This document shows, in pieces, positions 54,534 to 64,000 of a DNA stretch of 64,000 nt (the stretch's first letter is position 1; each line of letters starts with the position of its first letter). The notes under the pieces were generated by a model. That model had not been told where the DNA came from, searched no databases, and saw only the letters and a list, made by a program, of their open reading frames with translations. The stretch spans positions 55,279-119,278 of the forward strand of contig NW_026570448.1 of assembly GCF_019649055.1 (NCBI RefSeq), in the 5' to 3' direction. A program made the translations under genes and the position numbers. The DNA is from Paramacrobiotus metropolitanus. Lineage: Eukaryota > Tardigrada > Eutardigrada > Parachela > Macrobiotidae.

Positions 54534-54797
54534 CTCATTCGACCTCCAACATCCGACCGAACCGGACAAGGATAATCCAACTAACCAGCCGCTTACCCTA
54601 CGGAACGAGCCGAACTTTAATCCGTTACAAAAACGGATAGCGACAGTCCTAAACATTAGGACTGGACTGGACCAGTTGCACGGAGGAGGAATTCTCGGCA
54701 CTGTCAGCCCCCACAAAGGCCGCCCGAACTAAAGGCAGCCGAACTCGGAATTTTCATCAACAACGGTGAAATCGAGTTCCGGACCGGAACGCAAGAA

Positions 54798-55733
54798 ATG
54801 CCCGGCCGAACCGACCCAGCGCACCGACATGGCGCTGGAACAACGGCGATATGGAACGAATCGAACTTTCCTACAACGATGCAGGAAAGCCATCAACAAA
54901 TAGCCACCATCCTTCAACTACTCGGACTGAACGAAAACAGTTCCGAGGAGGAATTCGCAAAAGCGATATCGGCCCCCACAAAGGAGGCGGAAACGGCTCG
55001 GAAGTTAGCCGCTCAGCTCGGCGTGTACGCCAACAATGGCACCGTCGAAGCCTGGCCCGGGATGCAACAGGCACTCGAGGCAACCGACCCAGCACCTCGA
55101 CTTGATGCTGGAACGTCGGAGGTCGGAACGCAGGAACTGCCCGACCCAAGCAGCGCAAACAAGGCGACTGCGCCGTCCGTCACACAAAGTGACGTAGTAC
55201 GGCCCGGCCACGGAAGCTGGACCGGATTGCCGGTGAGGACAAACTCAACCGAGCAGCCCAGACGAGGCCCAAGACGTGGAGGACCGGGACGCCGATCCAC
55301 GCACCGGGGCAACAGAAACTTCCCCAATGCATCATCCGGACGCGCAACGGATAGATACGCTGCAACAATGGCAGCAATCGACCTTACCGAAGAACCGGAA
55401 GGATTCGAGCAATGGGAAACAGTCCCACTGGAAGCACAGGTACCCGCCTACTCTCGGCCGGAGGAAGCGGACCTCTCCCAGCCAAAGGAGCAGCCCACTA
55501 GAACGGTAGCTGGCTCTCAATTCCTCAACCTCGACTACATGTGGTCGACATTGAGACCAACGGAGGTCTCGATGGAGGAACGGATACTGGCACATGCACA
55601 ACGGTTCAGAACCGCCGAAATACCGAAGGACGGAGTCATGAACCGACCTGAGGTACAAGAAGTGGCTGAAGTCGAAGTGAGCCTACACAAGGTTCAATTC
55701 AACAGCAAACCGACCACGGACCGGTGTCATTAA
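54798..55733 (+). CDS. Region between gag and protease, unrecognised
   Basis: 311 open codons with helical, polar sequence (HQQIATILQLLGLNENSSEE, KEAETARKLAAQLGVYANNG) and a basic patch (RRGPRRGGPGRRSTHRG). No known retroelement domain recognised. Probably the C-terminal part of the gag polyprotein. Confidence 0.45.
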   Translation: MPGRTDPAHRHGAGTTAIWNESNFPTTMQESHQQIATILQLLGLNENSSEEEFAKAISAPTKEAETARKLAAQLGVYANNGTVEAWPGMQQALEATDPAPRLDAGTSEVGTQELPDPSSANKATAPSVTQSDVVRPGHGSWTGLPVRTNSTEQPRRGPRRGGPGRRSTHRGNRNFPNASSGRATDRYAATMAAIDLTEEPEGFEQWETVPLEAQVPAYSRPEEADLSQPKEQPTRTVAGSQFLNLDYMWSTLRPTEVSMEERILAHAQRFRTAEIPKDGVMNRPEVQEVAEVEVSLHKVQFNSKPTTDRCH

Positions 55734-55848
55734 TTCCCCATCAAACCAACGATACGGGAAGTGACCTTCGAAAAAGACACACAAGAAACCGAAAACAGTT
55801 CGAGCTTGGACACACGAAATCCAAGTCGGATCCACGCCCACACTGGCG

Positions 55849-56418
55849 ATGTTGGATACCGGAGCGGAAACCTCGCTCATCGAACAACGGTTTTGTGAGA
55901 GGAACGGCTTAACGATGCAACCTCTCGGACACTACACCAAAATACTCGGTGTAGGCGGACAAGTCGCCTTCGTAGTGTCTCATTGCTGTACGGCACCTGT
56001 CACAATGCAGGGCTTTACTAGCCATCACACTTTTCACGTCCAGCCGACCGAAGCGGACATCCCAGTGCTACTCGGATGCGACTACCTGCATTCGAAGTTC
56101 ACCTTCATCCTGACACCGATTCCTATTCCGGAACAACCAGAAGGAACGAAGGTAGTGCAGTCTATCCCGATACCAGAGGCATCGGACACGGTAGGAAACG
56201 AAGTTCGGATTAGTCGGCTTGATCACCCGGCGAACTCCACACGTAACATCTGCCGCGATTGCCGGGATACGAACCGCACTCTGCTGGAGGAACTAGCACT
56301 CCATAACGTGATAGAGCACTATCAGAAACGGATACGCGACGGTACACTACGACCGGCTAGGACTGTACTGAAGTCTATCCCGATACCAGAGGCATCCGCT
56401 GACGCGGATGCCATGTAA
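55849..56418 (+). CDS. Retroelement aspartic protease
   Basis: The frame opens on the active-site motif MLDTGAETSLIEQ, has a flap-like GVGGQVAF, and ends the fold with VLLGCDYL (equivalent to ILG-D-L in retropepsins). Coding must continue from upstream in the same or another frame, since the motif is at the very start. IPIPEAS occurs twice, encoded by a perfect 23 nt direct repeat (at about 56159 and 56373). The protease would process the gag-pol polyprotein. Confidence 0.75.
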   Translation: MLDTGAETSLIEQRFCERNGLTMQPLGHYTKILGVGGQVAFVVSHCCTAPVTMQGFTSHHTFHVQPTEADIPVLLGCDYLHSKFTFILTPIPIPEQPEGTKVVQSIPIPEASDTVGNEVRISRLDHPANSTRNICRDCRDTNRTLLEELALHNVIEHYQKRIRDGTLRPARTVLKSIPIPEASADADAM

Positions 56419-59400
56419 AGAAACGACTACGACAAAAGTACCGAACTTGGTTCACGGGAGTTCGACACTTCCTCGACCAACGGACGTCGGAGATAGTGAC
56501 CACTCTGCAACAGAACGGAGCGGTAACCCCGACCAGATACTGGACGCACAACAAACGTGTGAACCGGTAATCGCCCTTACAAACGACATAGAGGACGAAG
56601 CATGGGAATGGGAAGACAAACGAATTCCGATCCATCGACAGTATATGGAATACGGACTCCCTATACCACCCCCCTTGGAAATGCCCTGCCAGGAATTGGG
56701 CTCCCAACTTTTCGCCTACATGCAGCGAGTAAGGTTGCACGGAGAATCGTCAACAACGGCATTCTGGCAACGATACGGCGAGGACACCGCCATAACGCGG
56801 CAAGTTCCTAAACCGCTACCGCCACTTATGGCGCATACTCCAACCGACGTGAAGTTCGCGAGTAGCCTGGCGAAGCCTCAGCGAAACACAGTCCTGGAGG
56901 AAACCGATAAACCCTATCGGTGTGCCATCTGTCAAGACAATATTGACGAGGTAGTACGAGCAATAAAGGCTCACCACGACCTAACTTGGTCGGACGACAG
57001 ACCGTCGTCACCATCGCCTCCGCAACAGGAACGGAAGGTAGATCGCTTTCGGAAGCCCCAACAGACGAGCATCCGATGGCTGAGCAACATAAGCTCCCAG
57101 CCAACCGACCTCGAGAATCAGGACGGAGCGAGTCGACCTACCCAACCGATGGAGCAAGTCGAGCAACCCGAACCGACCACAAAGGTCGGATTCGGCAATA
57201 TGTCAGAAGTCGACCCCGAAAACGGATCGGAAGTCGAATTCGAAGATTATCAGTCGGACGACTCGGACATACAAAGTACGAGCGATTCGGCGGACACGGA
57301 CTCCGATAACCGACCTTCGGAAGAATCCGAGGAAGACGACGACGAAGAATTCGATCCGTCAGTTCGGCACTGTAAGACGGATAAACCGAGCATAAACGAC
57401 TCGGATGACCCGTCATCGGAGGACGAAGAACCGACCTACGATGTCCGGCTAACCACAGCATTGCGATCTACAATTCACACAGAATTCATAGACGAGCAAC
57501 CGGAACAAACCGAGCAAGAAAAACCGGTCGACTCCGAACAACAGGAGGGACTCGACCAACTTAAAATTTTGTGGGAATTCGGAGGAGGTAAACCGGAAGA
57601 AGACGATTTCCGACCTCCAATCATAGTCGTCCAGCCGTTGTCAACGGAACAACCGACCTTGGCTAACTTGACCGACCAACAGAAGTCGGAGCATTTCAAC
57701 ACATGGAAGGCACGAGTCGCCAAAGTCACGACAATCGAAGAGTTGGACCTGGTCAACAAATGCCCAGAAATTCACCACTTAAAGCTGGATCCTTACGTGG
57801 AGACGAAAGCGTTAGACCGACAAGTTATCTTCAACAGCGAACGAGTCTCCCTCCCACCATGGTCAACATGTTCGATCAAGGTACGGACGGCCAAACCAAT
57901 GGATCCGAGAAGACGAATTTACTTCTCTACCCTACAGCGGGTAGCCCGACCTATTCGGCCAATCGGAGCCAAGATCGACATCCGACCTCAAAACGACACG
58001 GCATGGATAAACATCCAGAATACGACTCACCAAACAAAGGTGCTAAAGAAGGGCGTACGACTTGGCCACATGCAATACGCCGACGTCTACGAACCAGAGA
58101 TAAATAACGAATTTGTCGAATGGGAACTCCCACACAAAGTGGCGAAGACATGGCCCCATACTCGGGAAGCAAAGCCAAAACCCCAGTTCGAAGTTTTCGA
58201 GGCAACAGGAGTTCGAGCCCAACGGAAGGTCAAACTCATTCCTCGAGCCGTCACCATGGTAGAAGTCGTCCTGGACGTACCGGTATCCATGGACCAGAAA
58301 CTTATGTACCTAGGTGAATCCGACCCCAAACGAGACGGAGTCGAATTCATGGACGGCGTAACCAAACATGACGGGAAACGATTCACCGTCATGGTGGTAA
58401 ACCACACTCATCGAGAGGTAACCTTACGCAAAGGTGCCCCGATGGGCCGAGCCGAAGCATTCACAATGATGACGGACGACCAGAAGGTCGAAGAAGCACG
58501 AGTCAACACGGCGGAGGTAGAAAAGGAAGACGCCGAATCCCAGGAGGAGCGACGGAGAATCATCGACTCCATGAACTTCGGTAAAAACTTAACCGACGAG
58601 CAACTCGCCAAACTAAAGGCAGTTGCATGGGATTACCGGACCGTATTTCCGACCTCGAAGAAACCCTACGGAGACGTCAAAGGGGTAACACATACCATTG
58701 ATGTCCAGGGCGCACAGCCGATTAAGATGAACCCCACCAGGACAAGCTGGAAGGGACGTGAATTCATCCAAAAACACGTGCAGGAGATGCTCGACCAAGG
58801 AGTCATCGAACCGTCATCGGCTGCATGGAGCTTCCCCGTCGTCTTAGCCGCGAAACGGAACGGAGACGGCACGGTAGGAACACGCTTCTGCATCAACTAT
58901 ATCAAGTTGAATGCCGTCACGAAGAAAAACAACTACCCACTACCGAACCCGGACGAGCTACTGGACCGATGCGCCGGAATGGAGTATTACGGCAAGGTAG
59001 ACTGTCAGTCTGGTTTTTGGCAAATTCCCATGGACGAACAATCCAAAGACTACACGACCTTCGTAACACCCGAAGGCATGTGGCGATTTAACCGTATGCC
59101 ATTTGGAGTCTGCAACGGACCAGCCACCTTCCAGATGCATATGGATAAAATCACAGCATCAGCTCGGAAGAAGGGTGTGTTCGCCTACATCGACGACATC
59201 ATCTTCTTCGGAAAAACGTTCGAAGACTTCCTTGAGGCTTTCCGAGCGACTCTCGAATGCCTCGGCGATGCTGGATTTACGGTCAAACCCTCCAAATGTG
59301 AGATCGGAACGGACAGACTGCTGTTCCTTGGACACGTTCTTAGCAAGGACGGGGTCCAGACCGATGACGAGAAAGTGGCCTGTATAGCAGAACAAAGCTG

Positions 59401-60097
59401 CCCGAGAACCGAACGACAACTCAGGTCGTTCCTCGGATTGGCCAACTATTATCGTAAGTTCATCCGAGGATACGCTCAGAAAACTTCGAAAATGTATGAG
59501 CTCCTCCGGAAGGACAAAAACATCAAGCTCGATTGGACGGAAGCCCACACGGCCGAGTTCAACGACATCAAAAAGGCGCTAACAGAAGCACCTGTACTGG
59601 CGAAGTTCGACCCGACTAAGAAGACCGTCATCGAATGTGACGCAAGCGGAGCCGGACTTGGCGCGGTGATCTCACAAGACGATCATCCAATCGCTTACGC
59701 CAGTCGAGTCCTACGTGGACCGGAACTCAACTATGGAGTTACCGAATGGGAATGCCTGGCTGTGGTATGGGCCGTGCAGAAATTTAAGCACTTCATCGAC
59801 CACGGACCATTCACCGTAAGGACGGATCACCGAGCATTGCAGAATCTGCTCCGATGCGAGTCGAACCGACCTGGCATCAACCCTCGACTAACAAGATGGG
59901 CACTGGCTTTACAAGGACGGGACAAGCCATCGAGTACAAGCCAGGTGTATTCTGCGACAATGCGGACGCCCTGTCGAGATGGCCATTGGAACGCAGTGAA
60001 GACAAAGATCCACACGAAGAGTTGGGCCAAGTCCCCAACTTCGAGGACTTCAAGGACGAAGTTAAGGTCTGTACAATACGGACTCTTAGACGTCTGA
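56408..60097 (+). CDS. pol: Reverse transcriptase and RNase H
   Basis: 1229 codons. The first 700 or so form an acidic linker with a CAICQDNIDEVVRAIKAHH zinc-finger-like piece. RT then begins near PTRTSWKGREFIQKHV, with NYPLPNPDELLD, KVDCQSGFWQIPMDE, FNRMPFGVCNGPATFQ, the catalytic FAYIDDIIFF (YIDD at residues 927-930) and FLGHVLSKDGV. RNase H starts at CDASGAGLGAV (Asp at residue 1078) and includes TDHRAL. The true frame is lost after residue about 1180, where the reading continues in the next frame (59854-60678). Order and motifs are Ty3/gypsy-like. Confidence 0.85.
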   Translation: MPCKETTTTKVPNLVHGSSTLPRPTDVGDSDHSATERSGNPDQILDAQQTCEPVIALTNDIEDEAWEWEDKRIPIHRQYMEYGLPIPPPLEMPCQELGSQLFAYMQRVRLHGESSTTAFWQRYGEDTAITRQVPKPLPPLMAHTPTDVKFASSLAKPQRNTVLEETDKPYRCAICQDNIDEVVRAIKAHHDLTWSDDRPSSPSPPQQERKVDRFRKPQQTSIRWLSNISSQPTDLENQDGASRPTQPMEQVEQPEPTTKVGFGNMSEVDPENGSEVEFEDYQSDDSDIQSTSDSADTDSDNRPSEESEEDDDEEFDPSVRHCKTDKPSINDSDDPSSEDEEPTYDVRLTTALRSTIHTEFIDEQPEQTEQEKPVDSEQQEGLDQLKILWEFGGGKPEEDDFRPPIIVVQPLSTEQPTLANLTDQQKSEHFNTWKARVAKVTTIEELDLVNKCPEIHHLKLDPYVETKALDRQVIFNSERVSLPPWSTCSIKVRTAKPMDPRRRIYFSTLQRVARPIRPIGAKIDIRPQNDTAWINIQNTTHQTKVLKKGVRLGHMQYADVYEPEINNEFVEWELPHKVAKTWPHTREAKPKPQFEVFEATGVRAQRKVKLIPRAVTMVEVVLDVPVSMDQKLMYLGESDPKRDGVEFMDGVTKHDGKRFTVMVVNHTHREVTLRKGAPMGRAEAFTMMTDDQKVEEARVNTAEVEKEDAESQEERRRIIDSMNFGKNLTDEQLAKLKAVAWDYRTVFPTSKKPYGDVKGVTHTIDVQGAQPIKMNPTRTSWKGREFIQKHVQEMLDQGVIEPSSAAWSFPVVLAAKRNGDGTVGTRFCINYIKLNAVTKKNNYPLPNPDELLDRCAGMEYYGKVDCQSGFWQIPMDEQSKDYTTFVTPEGMWRFNRMPFGVCNGPATFQMHMDKITASARKKGVFAYIDDIIFFGKTFEDFLEAFRATLECLGDAGFTVKPSKCEIGTDRLLFLGHVLSKDGVQTDDEKVACIAEQSCPRTERQLRSFLGLANYYRKFIRGYAQKTSKMYELLRKDKNIKLDWTEAHTAEFNDIKKALTEAPVLAKFDPTKKTVIECDASGAGLGAVISQDDHPIAYASRVLRGPELNYGVTEWECLAVVWAVQKFKHFIDHGPFTVRTDHRALQNLLRCESNRPGINPRLTRWALALQGRDKPSSTSQVYSATMRTPCRDGHWNAVKTKIHTKSWAKSPTSRTSRTKLRSVQYGLLDV

Positions 60098-60678
60098 TGG
60101 CGAACGCCTCCAAGAGGAAGAAGAGGGATAAGGAAAACCCACCGAAAATCCCCTTTCCACCGGTTCTCCCTGGATGCAACGTCATAACCGACTGGGATGA
60201 CTTGAGTACCACAGAGGTCCGAGTTATCAACATACCAGCACTGGAGACACCGGAACCGACCATTCGGACCGTCAACACGGCCGAGGATGACGAGTTGGAA
60301 GTCGAAGAGACACTCCCACCTCCACCCGAACCGAACACGGAACTTCGGAAAGCGCAGTTGCGAGACCCACAGCTACGCAAAATCATCGACGAACTGGAGA
60401 ATCCAGAGAAACTCGACCATAAGTCGAAGCATCTGGAACACTACCAGATGGCGCAAGGAGTACTGTACAGACTGAAGACGATCAACACAAAGTTGGAATG
60501 TTGCTTCGTCGTACCACTCTTTATGCGGAATCAAATCATCCGATCGCTCCACGACGGAAAAACCGGAAACCACTTCGGACGGGAGAAAACGATCGAAGCA
60601 CTGAAGTTGCGTTACTTTTGGACTCGCATGAATAGCGACGCCATTGCCTACATCGAGAATGCCGACAGTGCATTATGA
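59854..60678 (+). CDS. pol: End of RNase H and integrase zinc-binding region
   Basis: Picks up after the frameshift with EYKPGVFCDNADALSRWPLE, the usual end of gypsy RNase H. After an acidic linker comes the H-H half of the integrase HHCC finger (SLHDGKTGNHFGREKT, LRYFWTRMNSD). The C-C half (CRQC) is encoded in a different frame at about 60650-60670, so another one-base shift lies inside the finger. Confidence 0.7.
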   Translation: MRVEPTWHQPSTNKMGTGFTRTGQAIEYKPGVFCDNADALSRWPLERSEDKDPHEELGQVPNFEDFKDEVKVCTIRTLRRLMANASKRKKRDKENPPKIPFPPVLPGCNVITDWDDLSTTEVRVINIPALETPEPTIRTVNTAEDDELEVEETLPPPPEPNTELRKAQLRDPQLRKIIDELENPEKLDHKSKHLEHYQMAQGVLYRLKTINTKLECCFVVPLFMRNQIIRSLHDGKTGNHFGREKTIEALKLRYFWTRMNSDAIAYIENADSAL

Positions 60679-62361
60679 CGAACAAGCAACGATGCCCACC
60701 ACCCGGTAAACTCCAAAAGACGGAAGTCGGTGAAGCCTGGTATCGCATCTATGCGGACTTCAAAGGTCCTCTTCTTCGGACGGAGACGAAGGGATACCAG
60801 TACATCGCAGTGGTAACCGATCAGCTGACAAAGTTCACCGTAGCCCGGGCAACAAAGACGAACACCGCGAGAGAATTCGAAAGGTTCTTCGTCAAAGACG
60901 TCCTACTGAAGTACGGAATGCCGACCTTCATCCATTCGGACAGAGGGACTCATTTCACAGCGAAGACGTTCGCTAAGGTCGCACGGATCTTCGGCATCCA
61001 ACATACGTTTGGAACTGCCCATCATCCGGAAGGACAAGGACAAGTCGAACGACAAATGCAAACGATATGGGACGGAATAAGGAAGTTCTGCGATGTAAAA
61101 GACGGACACCGATGGCACAGAGCCTTGGATTACGTCGTCTGCGGAATGAACCGAGCCGTCCATGCCGCGACAAAATTCTCACCGTTCTACATGTTGTATG
61201 GTCGAGAAATGACCATGCCACAGGACGTAGTGGCCGGAACGAATACACCGGAAACCTACACGGATAAGGAACAATATATCCGGCGGATTAAGGAACGACT
61301 TCAACGCTCGCATGAGATTGCCCGCATCAACATTGATGAAGCATTCGAACGAAATGCTGAGCACTATAATAAGAAGAAGTCGACTCCGACCTTCAAACCG
61401 AGGGATAAGGTAACGGTGGAATTCCCGATCAAGGATCCAACTCGGAAAGAACGCTACGACGGAGTTTGGACGGTCATCAACTACGTTGGCCCAAACAATC
61501 TGCTCCTTCGATGCGAGGACGGACGTGAAGACACGGTAGCCGTCGACCGAGTAAAACATTGCCGAGTCGAGACAAGTCGACCAGCAACTCGGTCAACCGG
61601 CCCGGCAGCCGACCCGACAGAAGGGAAAGCTACACGGAAGCCGAACAAGAAACAGGAAGAAACCGTCGACAAACCTTCGGATCCGACCAACGACGCGGAT
61701 AAAACCGAACCGACGGCAAGGAAGAAACGAGGTCGACCTCGGAAGAAACCACCGACCGACTTCGAGACACCTGCACTGAAAGAACTCCAGAAGCAAGATG
61801 TGATAGCTGCTGAACCAGCACCGACCTTAGACGAAGCTGAGAACAAAGCTCAGCCGACCACGGAGAAACCGAACGAGTCGGAAGACAAGTCGGAAACGCC
61901 GGTCCAGCCAGCCAACCAACCTACGGATGAACCGAAGCCGGCGATGAAACCAGCTCGGAAGAAGAGGACGGTTAAGAAAACCGACTCGTCGGCACCGACC
62001 ACAGAGGCCGTTGTAGCCGGCTCGGCAGTCCAACCGACTAAGCCCAAGCGGAAGTATACAAAGCGGAAGGTCGACATACCCAACACATCGGCACCGACCA
62101 CGGAAGTCGTAGTAGCCGAGCAGCAGTCGAACCGACCAAGCCGAAACGGAAGTATGGGACAGCTAGAAACCGAAGCTGACAGCACAACAGATGCTGGAGG
62201 AAACTGAAGTCGCTGAAGATGAAGCCCACAAGGAAATCCTCGAACGAATTTCGAAGGACGGGCGGACTCCGGAGAAACCAGTCAAACAGCAAATCCAAGA
62301 CACCCAAACAGCAGTCACAACCGGAACAGACTCAGTCATAGGGCCATGGAGTAGAACTTAA
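60675..62361 (+). CDS. pol: Integrase core with AT-hook C-terminal tail
   Basis: In the 60675-62207 frame the catalytic triad is Asp28 (IYADFKGPL), Asp89 (HSDRGTHF) and Glu125 (GQVERQ); the D-x35-E spacing is exact. Next is NRAVHAATKFSPFYMLYGRE, typical of gypsy integrases. The C-terminal 200 residues are Lys/Pro/Thr-rich with an AT-hook-like RKKRGRPRKKPP and a second basic patch KPKRKYTKRK, so the tail may bind AT-rich DNA or chromatin. After one more frame change the tail probably ends at 62361 (GTDSVIGPWSRT). Confidence 0.8.
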
Positions 62362-64000
62362 AATAAGTTTTAGGTAGCTTAACAGTAGCTAGCATAGATG
62401 GACCTTTGGTGTCGAAATGGAATCTCTTCAGTTGACCGGAACATCTTCAGTTGAATGTACGGGAGTTAGTAGAATTCTAACGCGCCGTATTTCCTTTCCT
62501 GACAGCAAGCAACAATGTCAGGTCGTCACCGACACGACCCACCTTCTTAGCGGATCTAATAGCGGACGTAGCGGTAGCGGATCGAACCGATCGCAGCCCT
62601 ACCCGACTCATCGCTCGACATCGCGATCGGATAATTCGCGGTCGGCCACAGACGCCTTTACCGCAGGTAGACAATCCTCAAGCTAACGTAACAGCTAATG
62701 TCTTAGCAGGTCTTACGGTCAGGCCCCAACGTGAACGATACCACCGCAGATCCTGCCACCGAACACAGCAGTCGATAACACAGGCTGCTTGTGGAACCTC
62801 GGAACTGGAATGAGTCAGACGAGCTCCGACAACGGCAGCAGGCCCATGGCCAAATGCCACCTATCAGTGGCCGGTACCGACTACAATAGTCGGGCCGACC
62901 AGCTCGGCATCGACAATGATGACCGAGCAGTTTACCCGACACCCACAACGGTGCCAGGGATGGCGAACGCGCTGTCTCATTTTATCCGACACCGACAATG
63001 GTGCCCGGCATGGCCAATACTACAGTTAGTCCGATCTACACGACGCCCACATTGGCGCCGAGTAGTTTCGCATATAGTGGCTCGCCGATGCGATTTGTAT
63101 CGGTCCCGCAGACGCCCGGAATGCCACCCCCAGCCGACGATCGCAACGATGGTATGGTCAGCCGGACGGCACAATCTCGCCACCAAGGCCAGTATTGCTT
63201 ACGCCACCGATCTCGCCGACTCATCTCGGACAGCCCAGACAACAGAACCTCTGGATGGATCCGAACGCGACGACCCACTTAATGAACCGGCTGAACCAGC
63301 ACAGAAGTCAGGTCGGAGGACAGAGCCAACAAGTGCCTGTTTCGACGACGGCCACACAGGTCGTAACGTCGATGCCTCCACCTTTTGCGGTTGTCCAAGA
63401 AATCAACACTAACGGCAGAACCGAAGCAGAGTTGCGTCAACAAGAAAAACTGGCTCGTGCTCACATAGACACGATCAGCCAAGCACTGACGCAGACTTCA
63501 CAGATGGATCTCGAGCCACACTCCGTACAGAACGAGGGTTGTTGGCTGAACTGTCGTATTACGAGAACCGCTTGAACGACGCCAACCTAAAGCTCCATGC
63601 CGAGGAACAGACGTCCCTCCGAATCTGCCAGCAAGCGGTAGCTCGGCATGTTGCCCAGAGACTGGAGATCCTGACCCAGGTCCACCGGCGATAACCACAC
63701 AGGTTGTCACGCCGACCTCCCAGGCAACTCAGCCAACTCCGTCGACTTCGGCAGGCCAACAAACGCCTGGCCGAACACCTTCACTGGAGATCGGAAAACT
63801 CCGTGTTCAAGGAGGAGGCTATGAAGGAGGCAGTGAAACTCAGAATGAGTTACTCCAAGATCCCCCACACGGCGGAGAACTACACCGCTTTGAGATGGGA
63901 AGGACCACACAGGCGGTGATTGACGAAGAAATTCGATTAGCCCGGCTGGACGCTTTGAATGAAAGCGCAACGAATATCTCCACGAGATAAACGAGGTGAA
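62362..64000 (+). CDS. Coding-like region 3' of integrase, coiled coil, many frames
   Basis: An acceptor-like tttcctttcctgacag at 62490-62506 precedes an ATG (62515). Protein-like stretches then change frame: a Pro/Thr/Met-rich part (VPGMANTTVSPIYTTPTLAP, VPQTPGMPPPADD), then LRQQEKLARAHIDTISQALT, then LLAELSYYENRLNDANLKLH and ICQQAVARHVAQRLEIL, a coiled coil. No envelope-type signal peptide or membrane anchor is visible. It may be a third ORF made from spliced RNA, or the gag of a second related element. It runs off the right edge. Confidence 0.4.

Larger units (their letters stand above)
48236..64000 (+). mobile_element. Ty3/gypsy-type LTR retroelement, 5' LTR to right edge
   Basis: 5' LTR 48236-48672 inferred from TGT...ACA ends, AATAAA at 48631-48636, and TGGTAGCAGAT (primer-binding site) directly after it. 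Then comes a 1.3 kb leader, gag-like frames (49974-55733), protease, RT-RNase H, integrase, and a further coding-like region to the edge. PR-RT-RH-IN order is that of Ty3/gypsy, not copia. At least ten frame changes interrupt frames that are otherwise free of stops, so decay is recent or the sequence contains indel errors. The 3' LTR is not in the window, so total length and insertion age cannot be read. At about 15.8 kb it is unusually long. Confidence 0.85.

Noticed and set aside
54798-55733. Host gene between gypsy parts
   Set aside because: Same composition and word bias as the surrounding retroelement and no host-type introns.
1-64000. Bacterial contamination or a bacterial-type system
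   Set aside because: Host genes have spliceosomal introns and animal domain sets, and mobile elements are eukaryotic throughout.

Overview
The window looks like nuclear DNA of an invertebrate animal. Coding exons are split by short GT-AG introns, host genes sit in AT-rich spacers, there are many short inverted-repeat transposons, and two gene families have expanded locally. The TULA/UBASH3-type gene and the PEBP gene are animal-type. A tardigrade or another ecdysozoan is my guess from overall look only; nothing here proves it. No bacterial operons, rRNA genes or CRISPR arrays are present.

Layout. 1-3.1 kb: 5' part of a UBASH3/TULA-like gene (minus strand) running off the left edge. 4-16 kb: a birth-and-death cluster of small secreted cysteine-rich genes (minus strand) with two intact three- or two-exon genes (4008-4926 and 14852-15524) and at least four damaged relatives, on repeated blocks of upstream DNA. 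17-33 kb: a cluster of class A-like 7TM receptor genes (one plus strand, four minus strand, one 5' fragment), interrupted by an intact four-exon PEBP gene (19335-20291). 34.5-37.7 kb: a 3.1 kb foldback element. 37.7-46.3 kb: two decayed copies and one scrap of an F-box gene, plus an unrecognised gene on the other strand. 48.2-64 kb: a large Ty3/gypsy-type retroelement (5' LTR, gag with coiled coils, protease, RT/RNase H, integrase with an AT-hook), broken by many frame changes, whose 3' LTR is not in the window.

The most unusual object is a 541 bp miniature LTR element present twice (10136-10676 minus, 32982-33522 plus). Each copy has two 178 bp terminal repeats, a primer-binding site, a purine tract and a perfect 4 bp target duplication. 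Inside each terminal repeat is a 72 nt tRNA-like segment with Pol III A and B boxes and, in three of the four terminal repeats, a T5 run straight after it. This resembles in principle the Cassandra TRIM elements of plants, which carry 5S rRNA in their LTRs, but with a tRNA-like module in an animal genome. Its primer-binding site shares 11 nt with that of the gypsy element at 48.7 kb, which suggests a common primer tRNA and possibly a helper relationship.
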